Under the pieces are notes generated by a model, which saw only the letters and a list, made by a program, of their open reading frames with translations, made no database searches and was not told where the DNA came from. From contig MNCI01014407.1 in assembly GCA_015680685.1 (NCBI GenBank), positions 708,354 through 772,353 of the forward strand: a stretch of 64,000 bases of DNA, read 5' to 3'. Positions 34,048 to 44,440 of the stretch are shown here, piece after piece; position 1 is the stretch's first letter, and each line of letters begins with the position of its first letter. The translations under genes and the position numbers were made by a program. The DNA is from Gnetum montanum (lineage: Eukaryota; Streptophyta; Gnetopsida; Gnetales; Gnetaceae).

Positions 34048-35435
34048 CCACTTATTAATTCTTACTACAATCAAATGCTTAGTAGTGGGGGAGACATCCG
34101 ATCGTAACATTCAGAATTAATAAGTGCTTTTCATCTTTTTTTTTACAATTTTTATCCTTTTTCTTATTTCTTAATACAAATTTTTCCTATCCTTTTCTAC
34201 TTTTTTCACATTTGTTTTTCATTCTCTTTGTTAGTAATCTCACTTGTGAATAAAATGATCATCTAGCCCATTGAGATGAGGTTTTCTCTATGTTGTCAAG
34301 TCATAAGGGACTGATTATTTGGATGGTGAGGTCACGTCATCCATCCATCCATCCCATTAATAAGAGGTTCTTACCTTGGTCATAATGATATTCTTTTCCA
34401 TCATCAAACTAAAAGTAAACTCATAATCATTGTGCCTGAACAAAAAAGTGCAAAACCAAGGGGAAATGTGAAGGGTGTGACATCAAGGGGATTTGTGGAT
34501 TCTATTTGACCACTTTTGTATGTTCTATCATGTTGCTAAGGTTGTAATTATATCCTTGTAGATCTAATGAAAAATGGATGTAAGAGTAAAATAAAAAGGA
34601 CACTAAATAAATTTCTTAGGGTTCCACTAGAAAGACATGTTAGCCATGCATAAAGGTTGGCAACTTTTCAAAATCTTTCAAAAAAGAACAAAAAACAATG
34701 TGCCATGAATGAACTCCTCCCTCAAATAAAACGCCAAGTGATGCTACTCCTTTCAACTATGGTAGTCCTATGGTTATCAATCGAAGAGATGAAACAATGC
34801 AATGTCGCTAGAAACGTGGTATGGACTTGATTTCAATCTTGGAAAGAAGGGCTAATAATTTCTTAACCATTATTAACACACAAAGATTCATTATGCCTAT
34901 TGTATGACACCTCATGCTCTAATTTCTGCAATCCCTTCTAGAATCCATTTCATCTCATTGTCTGTATGATCCTAACTTGTGGTTTTGTGTACCATAGAGT
35001 TATTTTCTCAAATTGGTGGTTTAACATGCGTGTTTTGTTTAATAGGTATGTGTTGCATTCAACCCCTTTGGTGCCTATAGACATTCTTAGGTGTGGTTAT
35101 ACAAGGGCATTCAGGGATGATGGTTGCTTGTATAACTATTGTGACTTGTACTTGTTTGAAAAACCACATCATCTTATACCTTCCAACTACATAAATGTTA
35201 AATTCAATACTTTCCCTTATCATGTAACTGATCCGTTCTACACCATGAATCTAATATCCATTTTTTTGCATCTTCCAAAGCTTTTAACACCTACAGTTTC
35301 ATCTTCTAACACTTTTGATGCCTACATATAAATTCTCACTTACCCCAGAACTTTGGATTTGACCTAAAACCCTTCCACCTATCACAGAGCCTTATTTTCC
35401 ATGCTAACTGCACTCATAATATGCAAATTCGAGCA
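34048..35435 (+). mobile_element. Element B 3' domain, left part, with unexplained 121-codon frame
   Basis: This resumes B after the A insertion. It starts with 'cttattaattcttactacaatcaaatgctt' and 'cagaattaataagt', matching the end of A's gag-downstream stretch (31140-31310). AT-rich spacer with 'catccatccatccatcc' (34339) follows. An uninterrupted frame at 34966-35331 contains 'RYVLHSTPLVPIDILRCGYT', 'CLYNYCDLYLFEKPHHLIPS' and 'FNTFPYHVTDPFYTMNL'. It lies between the gag/pol text and the 3' LTR, the position where Athila elements may carry an extra (env-like) ORF. I do not recognise the protein. No counterpart was noticed in A, C, D or G. Confidence 0.5.
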
Positions 35436-35796
35436 CCATGATATCAACTACTCGATATCGGGTCAGACTCGATGTCAAGCTTACTTAACCATACAACCAT
35501 GATAATACAAGTAAGTTTGGGAGGACAATGATTGGTTAACCCTGAGTGTTCCATTAAGGCACGTAAGCACTTAGTCCATGGAGTTCGACTAGATCGAGCG
35601 TGAAACGCTCGTATTCGTATGGTTGAGTGTAGGAGTACCTCACGACTCATCATTGGTGTCGTTGCCGGGAACTTAGTTGTTTGTGCGCTACGTAGAATAT
35701 AGGAAATCATTCATATCGTTGGAACATTAGTACGAACCCTTAGGGTTAATCAAAGAAAGATAAGACAACGGTACATCGCACACTGAACAAGACAAA

Positions 35797-37724
35797 ATGT
35801 CTTCTTCTTCGCATAAGAGCACTTCATCGCCTAGGACTAACACAAGAGGCAATCAGCGGCATAATACACATAACCATAATCGGCCAGTTCCTCAATAGTT
35901 TCATGTGGTATATACTCATCCCGATGAGTATGTACCCAATTTCACCTTTATTCTCCACCAAGATGAACAACTGCGTTGGAGAGATTTGGAGGGTAACATA
36001 GTGTTGTCTCTAAACCGATCAGTCCTCAACATGCTCCTTCGTGCTCTCACACGAATAGGCATGCTGCTTTTATACGCAGAATACGTTGCATGCGATCATG
36101 ACACAAGGGACTATCATCCCAAAGAAGTGCAATGTCAAAGGGACTTTCGACAGGAGAGATACCACACATCCTTGAAGGGTAAATGGCCCCATGACGCTCC
36201 ACACATTTTGAGTGAAATTGAGGATGGTGAACCTGATTCAACAAGTTCCCACAAAATGATGTTCCTCCTCCTGAAAATGGTTAAGAGGTAGTGTATCAGA
36301 ACCTCCACTCCACTATTCTCAACCCTGGTTCTGATACCCATGAACATGAAGTGTTTAACAAAGGAACACAAACACACGATAAGGGCAGACGTTCTGATCG
36401 TGATCACGATCGGGGCCGAGACCACCAAAGAGAAGGTAGAAAACATCGTCATGGCGATGGTTCTTCTTCTTCTTCACCTTCATCATCACCTTCATCCTCT
36501 CCTTTAGTGTCTGGACACAGTCATAGGGAAACCAATCATGAGGATAAGGGAAAAAAAAGTGAAAAACATTGATGAGACAATTGAGAACGAGGACAAGGGC
36601 ACTCTAAGAAATCAAGGCATAGAAGAAGGGAGAGTAGGGAACCACGTAGACACCATAGACGCTATGAACAAGATGATCATGAAGAACCCCTACTCGCAAC
36701 TAGAAGCATGCTAGATATAACGGAGGTTGTAAGAGTTCCAAAAAGGCACCAAAAGGATAGTAGCATCAAGAGGTTAGACATGAACAACATCCCATGATTT
36801 GAAGGGGGATACAATGCTAATACTCAAAATCATTTGCAAGCATTCCACGATGCATGTGCCTTGCAAAACATAGAAAAAAAATGACAAAAACTGAAGTTGT
36901 TCCTAACGATACTAGTGAAAGAAGCTGAAAGCTAGTACTAGTCCTTAGAACCAGAATCCATTTGGAGGTGGAGTACAATGTTAGAACTGTTCAATGATAA
37001 GTACCAAACGTACTCCCGAGTGTCTAACTTGCAAAAGTAAATCCAGGGATGGAAGCAAGGAAATCATGAACCCTTGGATGCTGCCATGGGCTGCTATTAT
37101 GCACTATTACATCATTGCCCTAGCCATGGTTATTCACAGCAGGATCAACTACGTCATTTCGTGGATGGACTTAGGCATGAAACAAGAAGAACCCTTGAGA
37201 CGTATTTCCAAGGAAGGTTATCGGAGCTTAGGTCTCATCAAATTCATAGATTGCTAGAGCAAGTTGCCAAAGAAGAAGGTGATCTACGAAAGAGAGAAAG
37301 TATGGAAGAATACAACCGAGATCCTTCCCTCCAAAAAAGGAGAGTGAGATTTTGTGAGGAGGAAGAAGAGTCACCACTCGAAGAGATGGTGAATAGGAAA
37401 ATTTTGCCTCTCCAAAAGTTAACAATAGAATTATCGGCAAAGGCAGACCAAATGTGGGACTCCCTGGATAGTAGGTTTAAAACTATCCTTAAAATTGTAG
37501 AGGAGTTTAGGGAGCGAGGTAGTGACCACGACAAAAAGAAAAAGAGAGAAATCAAAAATGCATGTAACAAGGGTAAGGATAAAATAGCCATCATAGAAGA
37601 GGTTGTGGATTCAGGCATAGACAGTGATGGTGGATGTGAGATATGCCAATATGACCATCCTAAGGGATGTTGCCCAATGATCTCACATCTACAAGAGTCT
37701 GGGGTGTATGCACTCAACCCATGA
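35797..37724 (+). pseudogene. Element C gag
   Basis: ATG 35797 starts 'MSSSSHKSTSSPRTNTRGNQ'. The frame meets a stop at 35896 and continues with 'YTHPDEYVPNFTFILHQDEQ' and 'YAEYVACDHDTRDYHP' to a stop at 36289. A frameshift near there moves the reading to another frame: 'YQNLHSTILNPGSDTHEHEV', an Arg/His/Ser-rich stretch, then capsid-like 'FEGGYNANTQNHLQAFHDAC', 'FNDKYQTYSRVSNLQK', 'LRHFVDGLRHETRRTLETYF' and a knuckle 'CEICQYDHPKGCC' (CX2CX3HX4C, about 37639-37677). It ends at TGA 37722-37724. The long N-terminal acidic/His domain (35905-36250) is shared with G but not with A. Confidence 0.82.
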
Positions 37725-38192
37725 CTAAATAAACGACAAACGCCCCGATGGTTACCTTATCCCCAAGGTAACCCAAGGTAGTTCCACCAACCTTCAACAT
37801 ATTATCCAAGTGGAACTTCACCACAACTCATTGAGCAACATCAATAGTGGCAATACCCACAGTCATGGGGGATGCCACCACCAAGGCAACAATACCCCTA
37901 TCGGTAACCTGACCCGTATGGCTACTATGTGTAGCATCCAATCTCTCCACATGACTTTGTTAGTCACGTTACACCACAACATCACTACCAAGCTCGTGAG
38001 TATTATAAAACTCCTTCTCCTAGGGAAGATAACCCACAAACATATCATCCTTCAAATCCATCTGCAGCTCTCACACCAATAGCTCCATTACCACCTGCTC
38101 TAGCAATGCAAGGGGAACTTCCTACTCAACCATAGTAATGCAATGCCACAAGGGCTGTAAATCCTCAACTCGCTATTGGTTCTGACAACTGT

Positions 38193-40080
38193 ATGAAGAA
38201 AAGACCTTTCTTAAGAGCCAACAGTTCAACCAAGCCCTTACAACCACAAGTGGTTGAACCTCTGAACACCTTCCCATCAAATAAGACTTCAGAGTGCCCT
38301 TCAAGCCAAACACCGAGCTCAACGCATACAATTATGTTAACACATGCTATAATTGACTGGATTAAGGTTGGCCACCTTCCTAGGAAATTCTCTAATCCTA
38401 GAAGCCCTCTAATCTATCTCCAAATCATTGGGAATGAGCCATGCAAAGCTCTTTTGGATTCAGGTTCCAGAGTCAGCTTAATATCACAAGAAATGTACAA
38501 AGCTTGGAACCTGCCTCCATTAAGGAAGAGCAATATTTACCTAGAGCTAGCCAACCAGTCCATCACTGTTCCCTTGGGACTGGTGGAGGACATCATCACC
38601 ACTGTGGGTGGGTGGTCGTACCCAGCTGATTTCCTAGTGATACAAGTGAATAAAAATATAGGCAACTTCCCAATAATAATGGGAAGGGCATGGCTAAGTA
38701 CTATAGATACACACCTAGGAATCCACAATCTTTCCCTGGAAATATCTAAGGAGAAAACTTTTGGAAAGATCAAGAAGAAGAAGGTTCCATGCATTGCATA
38801 CAATGATACAGGGTGCAATTGCGTGCAGAGATTATGGGTTGTGCAAAGTTTAGCATTGCCTGCATGCAACTGGTGTGCACAAGACATCAATATACAAAAG
38901 TCCCTGTATGCAGTAGCCACATGACAAGAAGACACCCAGTGGTTGATAGCTGATCAAGAGAGCAACTCACTAACGTGCATGGAACTAACTGAGGGAATAA
39001 CTTACGCTTACATCGAAAGCATAGATGCACTAGAGCAAGTCCGTTGCCAACTTCCAAGCCTTAACCTTAAAAATATCAACTAGGGGAAGTTGAAAATTCC
39101 TAAAAAATTCAAGCAAGAGCCCCTAAAATTGAAATCATTGCCCACCGATTTGGAATATATGACCCTCAAAAATGGAAAATCAATAATCATCAATGCAAGA
39201 CTTACTTTCAAACAAAAAGGAAGTTTGCTAAAAGTGATAAACAAGTGGTCAAAATCCTTTGCCTGGTCATATCCCGAATTAACTGGAATAGATCCTAGGA
39301 TATGCCAGCATAGGATTTACACTGACCCCTCCATGAAACCTTGAAAACAATCGTAGAGGCGATTGAACCCAAAATTGAAGCACGTAGTAAAAGAAGAAAT
39401 AGAACAGCTTCTTAAGGCTGGGTTCATATATCCCATTGCTGATAGCAAATGAGTTAGCCCTCTGGTGATCATGCCTAAAAAGGGAGGCAAATGGAGGGTG
39501 TGAATAGATTTTAGGCTACTGAACATGGCAACATTTAAGAATCACTTTCCATTGCCATTCGTTGACCAAGTCTTAGACACCATAGTAGGGCATCGCTATT
39601 ATAGTTTTCTGGATGGCTATAGTGGATACAACCAAATACCAATAGCCCTAGAAGACCAAGCCAAGACAATGTTCACTAGTCCTTGGGGAACATTTGCATA
39701 TAGACAAATGTCGTTTAGCTTGTGCAATGCTCCTGCCACGTTTCAACGCTTAGTTCTAAGCATATTCCAACAGTAGATAGGGAACGGAGTGGAAGTCTTT
39801 ATGGATGACTTCTCCACTTATGGAACAAGTTTTGATCAATCCTTTGACTAATTAGAGCAAGTGCTAAAAAGATGCATAGAAATCAATCTAAGGCTCAACT
39901 GGCAAAAAAGCCATTTAATGGTTCAAGAAGGCATAGTACTTGGTTATAAGGTTTCACATTCAGAAATAGAGGTAGACCTAGAGAAAATTAGGGTTATCCA
40001 AGGAATCACCCATCAACTTGAAACTATCAAAGACATTTAGTCATTCCTTGGACACACTAGTTACTATATAGAACAGCCAG
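38193..40080 (+). pseudogene. Element C pol: protease and RT, cut before RNase H
   Basis: The frame 38193-38924 holds an aspartic protease: 'CKALLDSGSRVSLISQEMYK' with the DSG active site, then 'LELANQSITVPLGLVEDIIT', 'YPADFLVIQV' and 'FPIIMGRAWL', typical of Athila proteases. The reading continues in the same frame through stops (38922, 39080, 39342 and others) into RT: 'FAWSYPELTGIDPRICQHRI', 'HFPLPFVDQVLDTIVGHRYY', 'FLDGYSGYNQIPIA', 'FTSPWGTFAYRQMSFSLCNA' and 'VEVFMDDFSTYG' (catalytic DD intact, about 39789-39824). Near 40075 ('FLGHTSYYI') it jumps to 'EQPVHIIPLIGDDLAHYFRS', which belongs to the far end of pol; RNase H and integrase are deleted. Confidence 0.85.
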
Positions 40081-41889
40081 TGCACATAATACCTCTGATA
40101 GGGGATGACCTTGCTCACTATTTCAGATCTCCTCCCTCCAACTCAGTCATGGGGGAGACAACCACCTCTGCTAATCATTTAAGGCCCTCAATTCCTTTTT
40201 AAAGTTTTTGTTTTACAAATTTCTTTAATTTTTTTTGTTTTTGTTTTGCAACATCGTTTATACTTTTTCATTTCTTTATGTGAGTAATTGTTTTGTTTGT
40301 TTTTGTTCTTGTTTTTGTCTTTGTTTGTTTGTTTTTTTTTTTTTGTTAGATTTGTCACCTAATAAGTGATCTAGATGGTGGTATGAACTATATTCTATTG
40401 ATTGCTAATGTTTGGTTTTTACCTTTGAGTTATAATGTTGGTACTAGGGTATGGTTCTTTTGATATAATAGGCAATGAGTCCACGTCATCCATGCATCCA
40501 TAAATTTCTATGGTCTCTCTTGGCTTGGAACTGTACAGTCCCTTTCTTTAATAATAAAACTATTAATAAATTGGTGACTGGGCATTTTTCAAACTAAGGA
40601 CTTAAGGACTAAAAAGGGTGTGACTTTAAAGGGATTTGATGCATTTTTTCTGGCTATTCTCTTGGGTGCTTGGATGTTTTCTTCTTGAGTTTTCCTTACC
40701 ATTCTGACGTTGCTCCATTATTGGGAAGCTGAGCCAATAAAAATAAGTCTTTGCATGGTGTGGTTCTCATGCAAAAAAAAAAAAAATAGCGAGAATTCAA
40801 AGCACAACCCTTAGACAAAATAATTATGGGCTACAAGCACTGGTTATGGAACTAAACAAACACATTCCCTCTAACTAAGGCCCTTTCTCACTTCCTACTT
40901 TTCCCTTTCTCGTTTCCTTAGAATGGTGATGACTCATTGGTGGAAGCATTCTTGTTACTACAAGTGGATGGATTAGCTAAGTGTATTAATGCAAAGTCAC
41001 TGGATGTGGATTGTTTGAGGCTGGATTTGGAATGAGATCTACTCAGTCACATTAACCATACATACACAAGGGGCTGTACACCACCTTGTTCTTGGGACTC
41101 CATTCCATTCTCTTCTCCTCATCATTATTTCTCCATTTTCCACCTCATTGTTGGTTGTATTAGTAGTCTATATTTTGGTTGATGCATTGTTTTCTCTTTG
41201 GTGAATTCTTGTGGTTAAGACTTTAACTCTTGCTTCCAAATGACATTTCCANTTGTCGTTGTTTCTTTTTCTCCATCTTTCTTATTCCTTATCTTTTTCC
41301 ATTCTATCGCTACCGGAGGATCGCTCTTAGTCATGGGGGCCTTAGTTCAATTTTTTCAATTTTTCCTAACCCCTACACCTTGGGTAGTCACCAGTGTTAT
41401 ATCTCTAGAATCCGTATTGGCCATATCACAACTCAACCAATGGACCTTACACCGAGGCAAGGTATCAACTGTATTGTGATTTACTTATCCTTTCTCATAT
41501 GTGATTGTGTTGTGTGTGTAGATGGCAATCATACGGCAATGGACTAGACCTGGAGAAAATACTCAGGATAAACTAGTACTGGAATGGTTGTGCAAGGAAC
41601 AAGATTGATGACACGGTTATAGATGGACAATGGAAGGTGCAATCCTAGCATCGGCAGCAACACGTCTTCTCCTTCTCTCTCTCTCTCTCTCTCTCTCTTT
41701 TCTCTCTCAGTTGCCAAATAGGGCTGGATGTCAATTATGTATAGTATTCATTCTTGTAGTCATGAACACTAACATTGTCATGTATTGTAATCCCATTCAC
41801 CATTAGTTGTCATTCAAGTCAATAATCCCATACCTTTCCAATATTTTGTAAGGAATTCAAGGACGAGTTTTCATTCAGTCATGGGGGTA
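40081..41889 (+). mobile_element. Element C 3' spacer with conserved small frame and CT tract
   Basis: Carries the family landmarks in order: 'ctccaactcagtcatggggg' (40137), 'caatgagtccacgtcatccatgcatcc' (40473), 'tttgcatggtgtggtt' (40751) with a poly-A run (40776-40788), 'ggctacaagcac' (40830), 'ggggctgtacaccaccttgtt' (41070), 'cgctaccggaggatcgct' (41306) and (CT)n at 41674-41698. A frame within 41230-41547 reads 'NPYTLGSHQCYISRIRIGHI', 'TQPMDLTPRQGINCIVIYLS' and 'CVVCVDGNHTAMD'. It is closely matched by G and more loosely by A. A single N sits at 41252. Confidence 0.72.
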
Positions 41890-42727
41890 TGATGAGCCGC
41901 GATATCGCATACGTGATATTGCATTTGCCATGCGATATCACATACGTGATATTACATCCGCCATGTGATATCGCATACGCGATATCACGTCCTGCCTCAT
42001 CTTCTATAAATAAGAGGTGACACCCTTTGTTCCAGGAGTTAGACTTAGACCTTTAGCTAGATTCTTGCAGTTTTGTTATTCCAAAGTTAGAATCATTTTC
42101 GTGTGCCCGCAGTAGGAGTCATAGAGTGAACGGATCTTTATTTGAGCAATTTGTACCTGAGCACAATTTTGTATACAACAATAAAGACGAACTTTATGAT
42201 AAACCTTGTAGCATAGAAATTAAGCTAATTAGTAATTAATGATTTTTTAATGCTTTCCTAGTTAATTAATATCTCTTTCAACCTTCAACCCCCTTAGTTA
42301 AATACACTCAGTACGACTGCTTCGAGCATGCGTGTAGCGCTTGGTAACCCAGTAACGATTAGCGTTTGGTAATCCCAATAGCGTTGCACTAGTTCAAGAT
42401 GTGTATGGCAAGTGGGAATAGATACTGGTGTTAGGAACATTTAGAACTAGTTAATGAATAGTTAATGTAAGTTAGTCACTTAGTTCTCTCTCCCTTTTCT
42501 TTATTAGCAGAAGACATAAAAAATATAAAAGCCATAAAAATCATGTACCTCAAGCTTACTTAACCATACAACCATGACAATACAAGTAAGTTTGGAAGGA
42601 CGACGATTGGTTAACCTTGAGTGTTCCATTAAGGTGGGTAAGCACTTAGTCCTTGGAGTTTGACCGGATTGTGCATGAAACGCTCATATTCATATGGTTG
42701 AGTGTAGGGGTACCTTGCCACTCATCA
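41890..42727 (+). mobile_element. Element C 3' LTR
   Basis: 838 bp, TGATGAGCCGCG to CCACTCATCA, directly after 'agtcatgggggta'. U3 has a ladder of six 'gatatc/gatatt' sites with 'gcgatatcgcatacgcgatatcac'-type dyads (41896-41989). TATA box 'tctataaataag' at 42003-42014. R/U5 has 'acaataaagacgaac' and a 3' third that matches the truncated 5' LTR at 35474-35652. Confidence 0.9.
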
Positions 42728-43155
42728 AGGAGGAACAATGATAGTTTGAGGCTTGGTACATGAAAGTGAATAAGATGTTCTCGCATCTGCCATGTCCATG
42801 GGATGTACCAACACACATCGACTTGTCAGCCTAAATGGTACATGACCCAAGAGTGAAGGAGGAGAAGTTGCAGGCCCTCTTGAATTACTACAAATTCAAG
42901 AAGCTTAACGACAAGGGGAAGTGATTGATGAAAGAGCCATTACCTCTAGGAACTACATGAATTCCCCAAGTTTTTTTGTTTTGCTGTTTTATCATGTTAT
43001 GTTCATTTTTGTAAAAAACCACTGTGGCATGGAAAAGTTAATTTGCGTGTCTAGTTAAGTTAGTCAACAATCCCATACCTTCATAATATTTTGTAAAAAA
43101 AAACTTGTTCCTCATTTTTAACTCGAGGATGAGTTTTCATTTAGTTGTAAGGGTA
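42728..43155 (+). mobile_element. Element B 3' domain, right part, with C-terminal-like reading
   Basis: Resumes B after C. At 42729-42925 a coherent reading with three internal stops gives 'FEAWYMKVNKMFSHLPCPWD', 'VPTHIDLSA' and 'MVHDPRVKEEKLQALLNYYK' and ends 'FKKLNDKGK' plus stop. It looks like the C-terminus of a real protein and may belong with the 121-codon frame at 34966-35331 across the C insertion, but I do not recognise either. It then runs through spacer to a purine tract ('agttgtaagggta') before the B 3' LTR. Confidence 0.45.
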
Positions 43156-44057
43156 TGATGAGTCGTGTTTCGCAGGGCCCTGATATTGGATATTCGATAT
43201 CGCAACCGTGGTGTTAGGTATTCAATATTAGGGCACAACCTCTAATGTTAGACATTTGATATTGCCCCTTTCATGCAAGCCTATAAATACCACACTTGGG
43301 TGCATGGTTGGGATATAACAGATAGCATAGAGAGATAGAATAGATTTGTAGATTTTTTATTTCAAAGTTCTATTAGTTTCCAGTGCATGCTTGTAGTGTG
43401 ATGTTAAGTGATTGTATGACATTTTTATTCAAGTGTAACATACTTGGGCATGTTGCATGTTCGACAATAAAGATCGAGATTACTTCTAGCATTGCAACAT
43501 CCACTTAGCTTTATTATTGCTTTTAATTAATTTAAATTACTTAAATGTTTATTATTTTCCTTAGTTAATGTTTCCATTTATTGCTCTTTACTATTCTTGT
43601 CATTAAGCGAAATGAGTACGACTAATCACAAGTGCTTAATTGTAATTACTTGGTAACCTAGTAGTGTATCATTTGGTATGCCCAGTGATGTACACTTGGT
43701 AATTCCAGCATTAATTACATGAAGTCCAAGGTATGTACGAATGGTTAGGAATGGATACTCATCACACATAGGCTAGTTTAGACTCTACTTTCTATTGTTA
43801 ATTAGATTAAACAATTGAGTTCTTTATTATCATTAGGCGTAGCTTAGGGTCAAATAACATCAACTATCTTATGCCTCACTTTGGACTAAACCATATGTGA
43901 CAAGACTACCACTAGTCCAAGTGGGAAGATAGTGAATTGTGATCAAGGCATAAGGATCTAGATATCACAACTAGTCCTATCCATGGAATTCAACCAGATC
44001 ATGCATGAATGCTTGTGATTCATATGGTTGGATGTAGGGGTATCTCGCCGCTCATCA
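43156..44057 (+). mobile_element. Element B 3' LTR
   Basis: 902 bp, TGATGAGTCGTG to 'gccgctcatca', followed by CTTAG. U3 palindromes (43186-43266) and TATA 'gcctataaatacc' (43279-43291) mirror the B 5' LTR. Both B LTRs share 'agataacatagagagatagaatagatt'-like R text and 'aataaagatcgagattact', not seen in A, C or G, so B is a distinct subfamily. Confidence 0.9.
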
Positions 44058-44062
44058 CTTAG

Positions 44063-44440
44063 TAACTTATATGATGTTGAATATTGGGTAGTACAAAAGA
44101 GGCATTAACAACAAAAGAGATAAGCTACATAATAAAAATATTAGAGGAAGACTTAAAGTACCTTCTATTTTAGATAAGTTACAAGAATGGTGACTTAGAT
44201 GATTTGGACATGTGCAAAGAAGATTAGACAATAAGCCTATAAGAAAAGGTTATTATATCACTATTCGGTGAAAGCCACAAAAAGAAAGACTAAAAAAGAC
44301 ATCGGAAAATGCAATGGAAGAATGATTTAAAGAAACTCAAAATAAATAAATATCTAGCTCTTCATAGAGGTGGATGGTGAAAAGGAAATTATGTAGCTAA
44401 CCCCATTTTGTTGGGACAAGACTAGGATAATGATGATAAT
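44063..44440 (+). pseudogene. RTE-type LINE relic, right half
   Basis: Continues the LINE cut at 24420: 'YDVEYWVVQKRH', 'IRGRLKVPSILDKLQEW', 'FGHVQRRLDNKPIRKGYYIT', 'KPQKERLKKTSENAMEE' and '..HFVGTRLG', ending at 'ttgttgggacaagactaggataatgatgat'. The 'WFGHVQRR...GRPKKTW...VGTRLG' order and the short (gat)n tail are typical of RTE-like plant LINEs. Joined in thought across one CTTAG copy, the two halves read as a single degenerate element. Confidence 0.82.

Larger units (their letters stand above)
35436..42727 (+). mobile_element. Element C: Athila-like retrotransposon with gag, protease and partial RT
   Basis: C lies inside B. It consists of a truncated 5' LTR (about 35436-35652), primer-binding site 35654-35670 ('tggtgtcgttgccggga', decayed tRNA-Asp type), gag from ATG 35797, protease, RT up to about 40075, a deletion removing RNase H and integrase, a non-coding 3' spacer, a purine tract, and a full 3' LTR 41890-42727. 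Because the 5' LTR start is lost, no target duplication could be matched (right flank: aggag). Stops and at least one frameshift mean that it is inactive. Confidence 0.87.
24421..44057 (+). mobile_element. Element B: Athila-like LTR retrotransposon, host of A and C
   Basis: B spans 24421-44057 and is flanked by the 5-bp target duplication CTTAG (24416-24420 and 44058-44062). Its two LTRs (24421-25319 and 43156-44057) share a distinctive U3 based on 'gatatt.gatat..gatatcg'. Without the nested A (27855-34042) and C (about 35436-42727) it is about 6.2 kb: LTR, decayed primer-binding site, gag relic, short pol remnant without protease active site or RT, a 3' domain with unexplained ORFs, and LTR. 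It is the oldest layer of the nest and clearly inactive. Confidence 0.9.

Noticed and set aside
37244-37717. 157-codon minus-strand frame
   Set aside because: Antisense shadow of element C gag, whose plus-strand frame has capsid and zinc-knuckle text.
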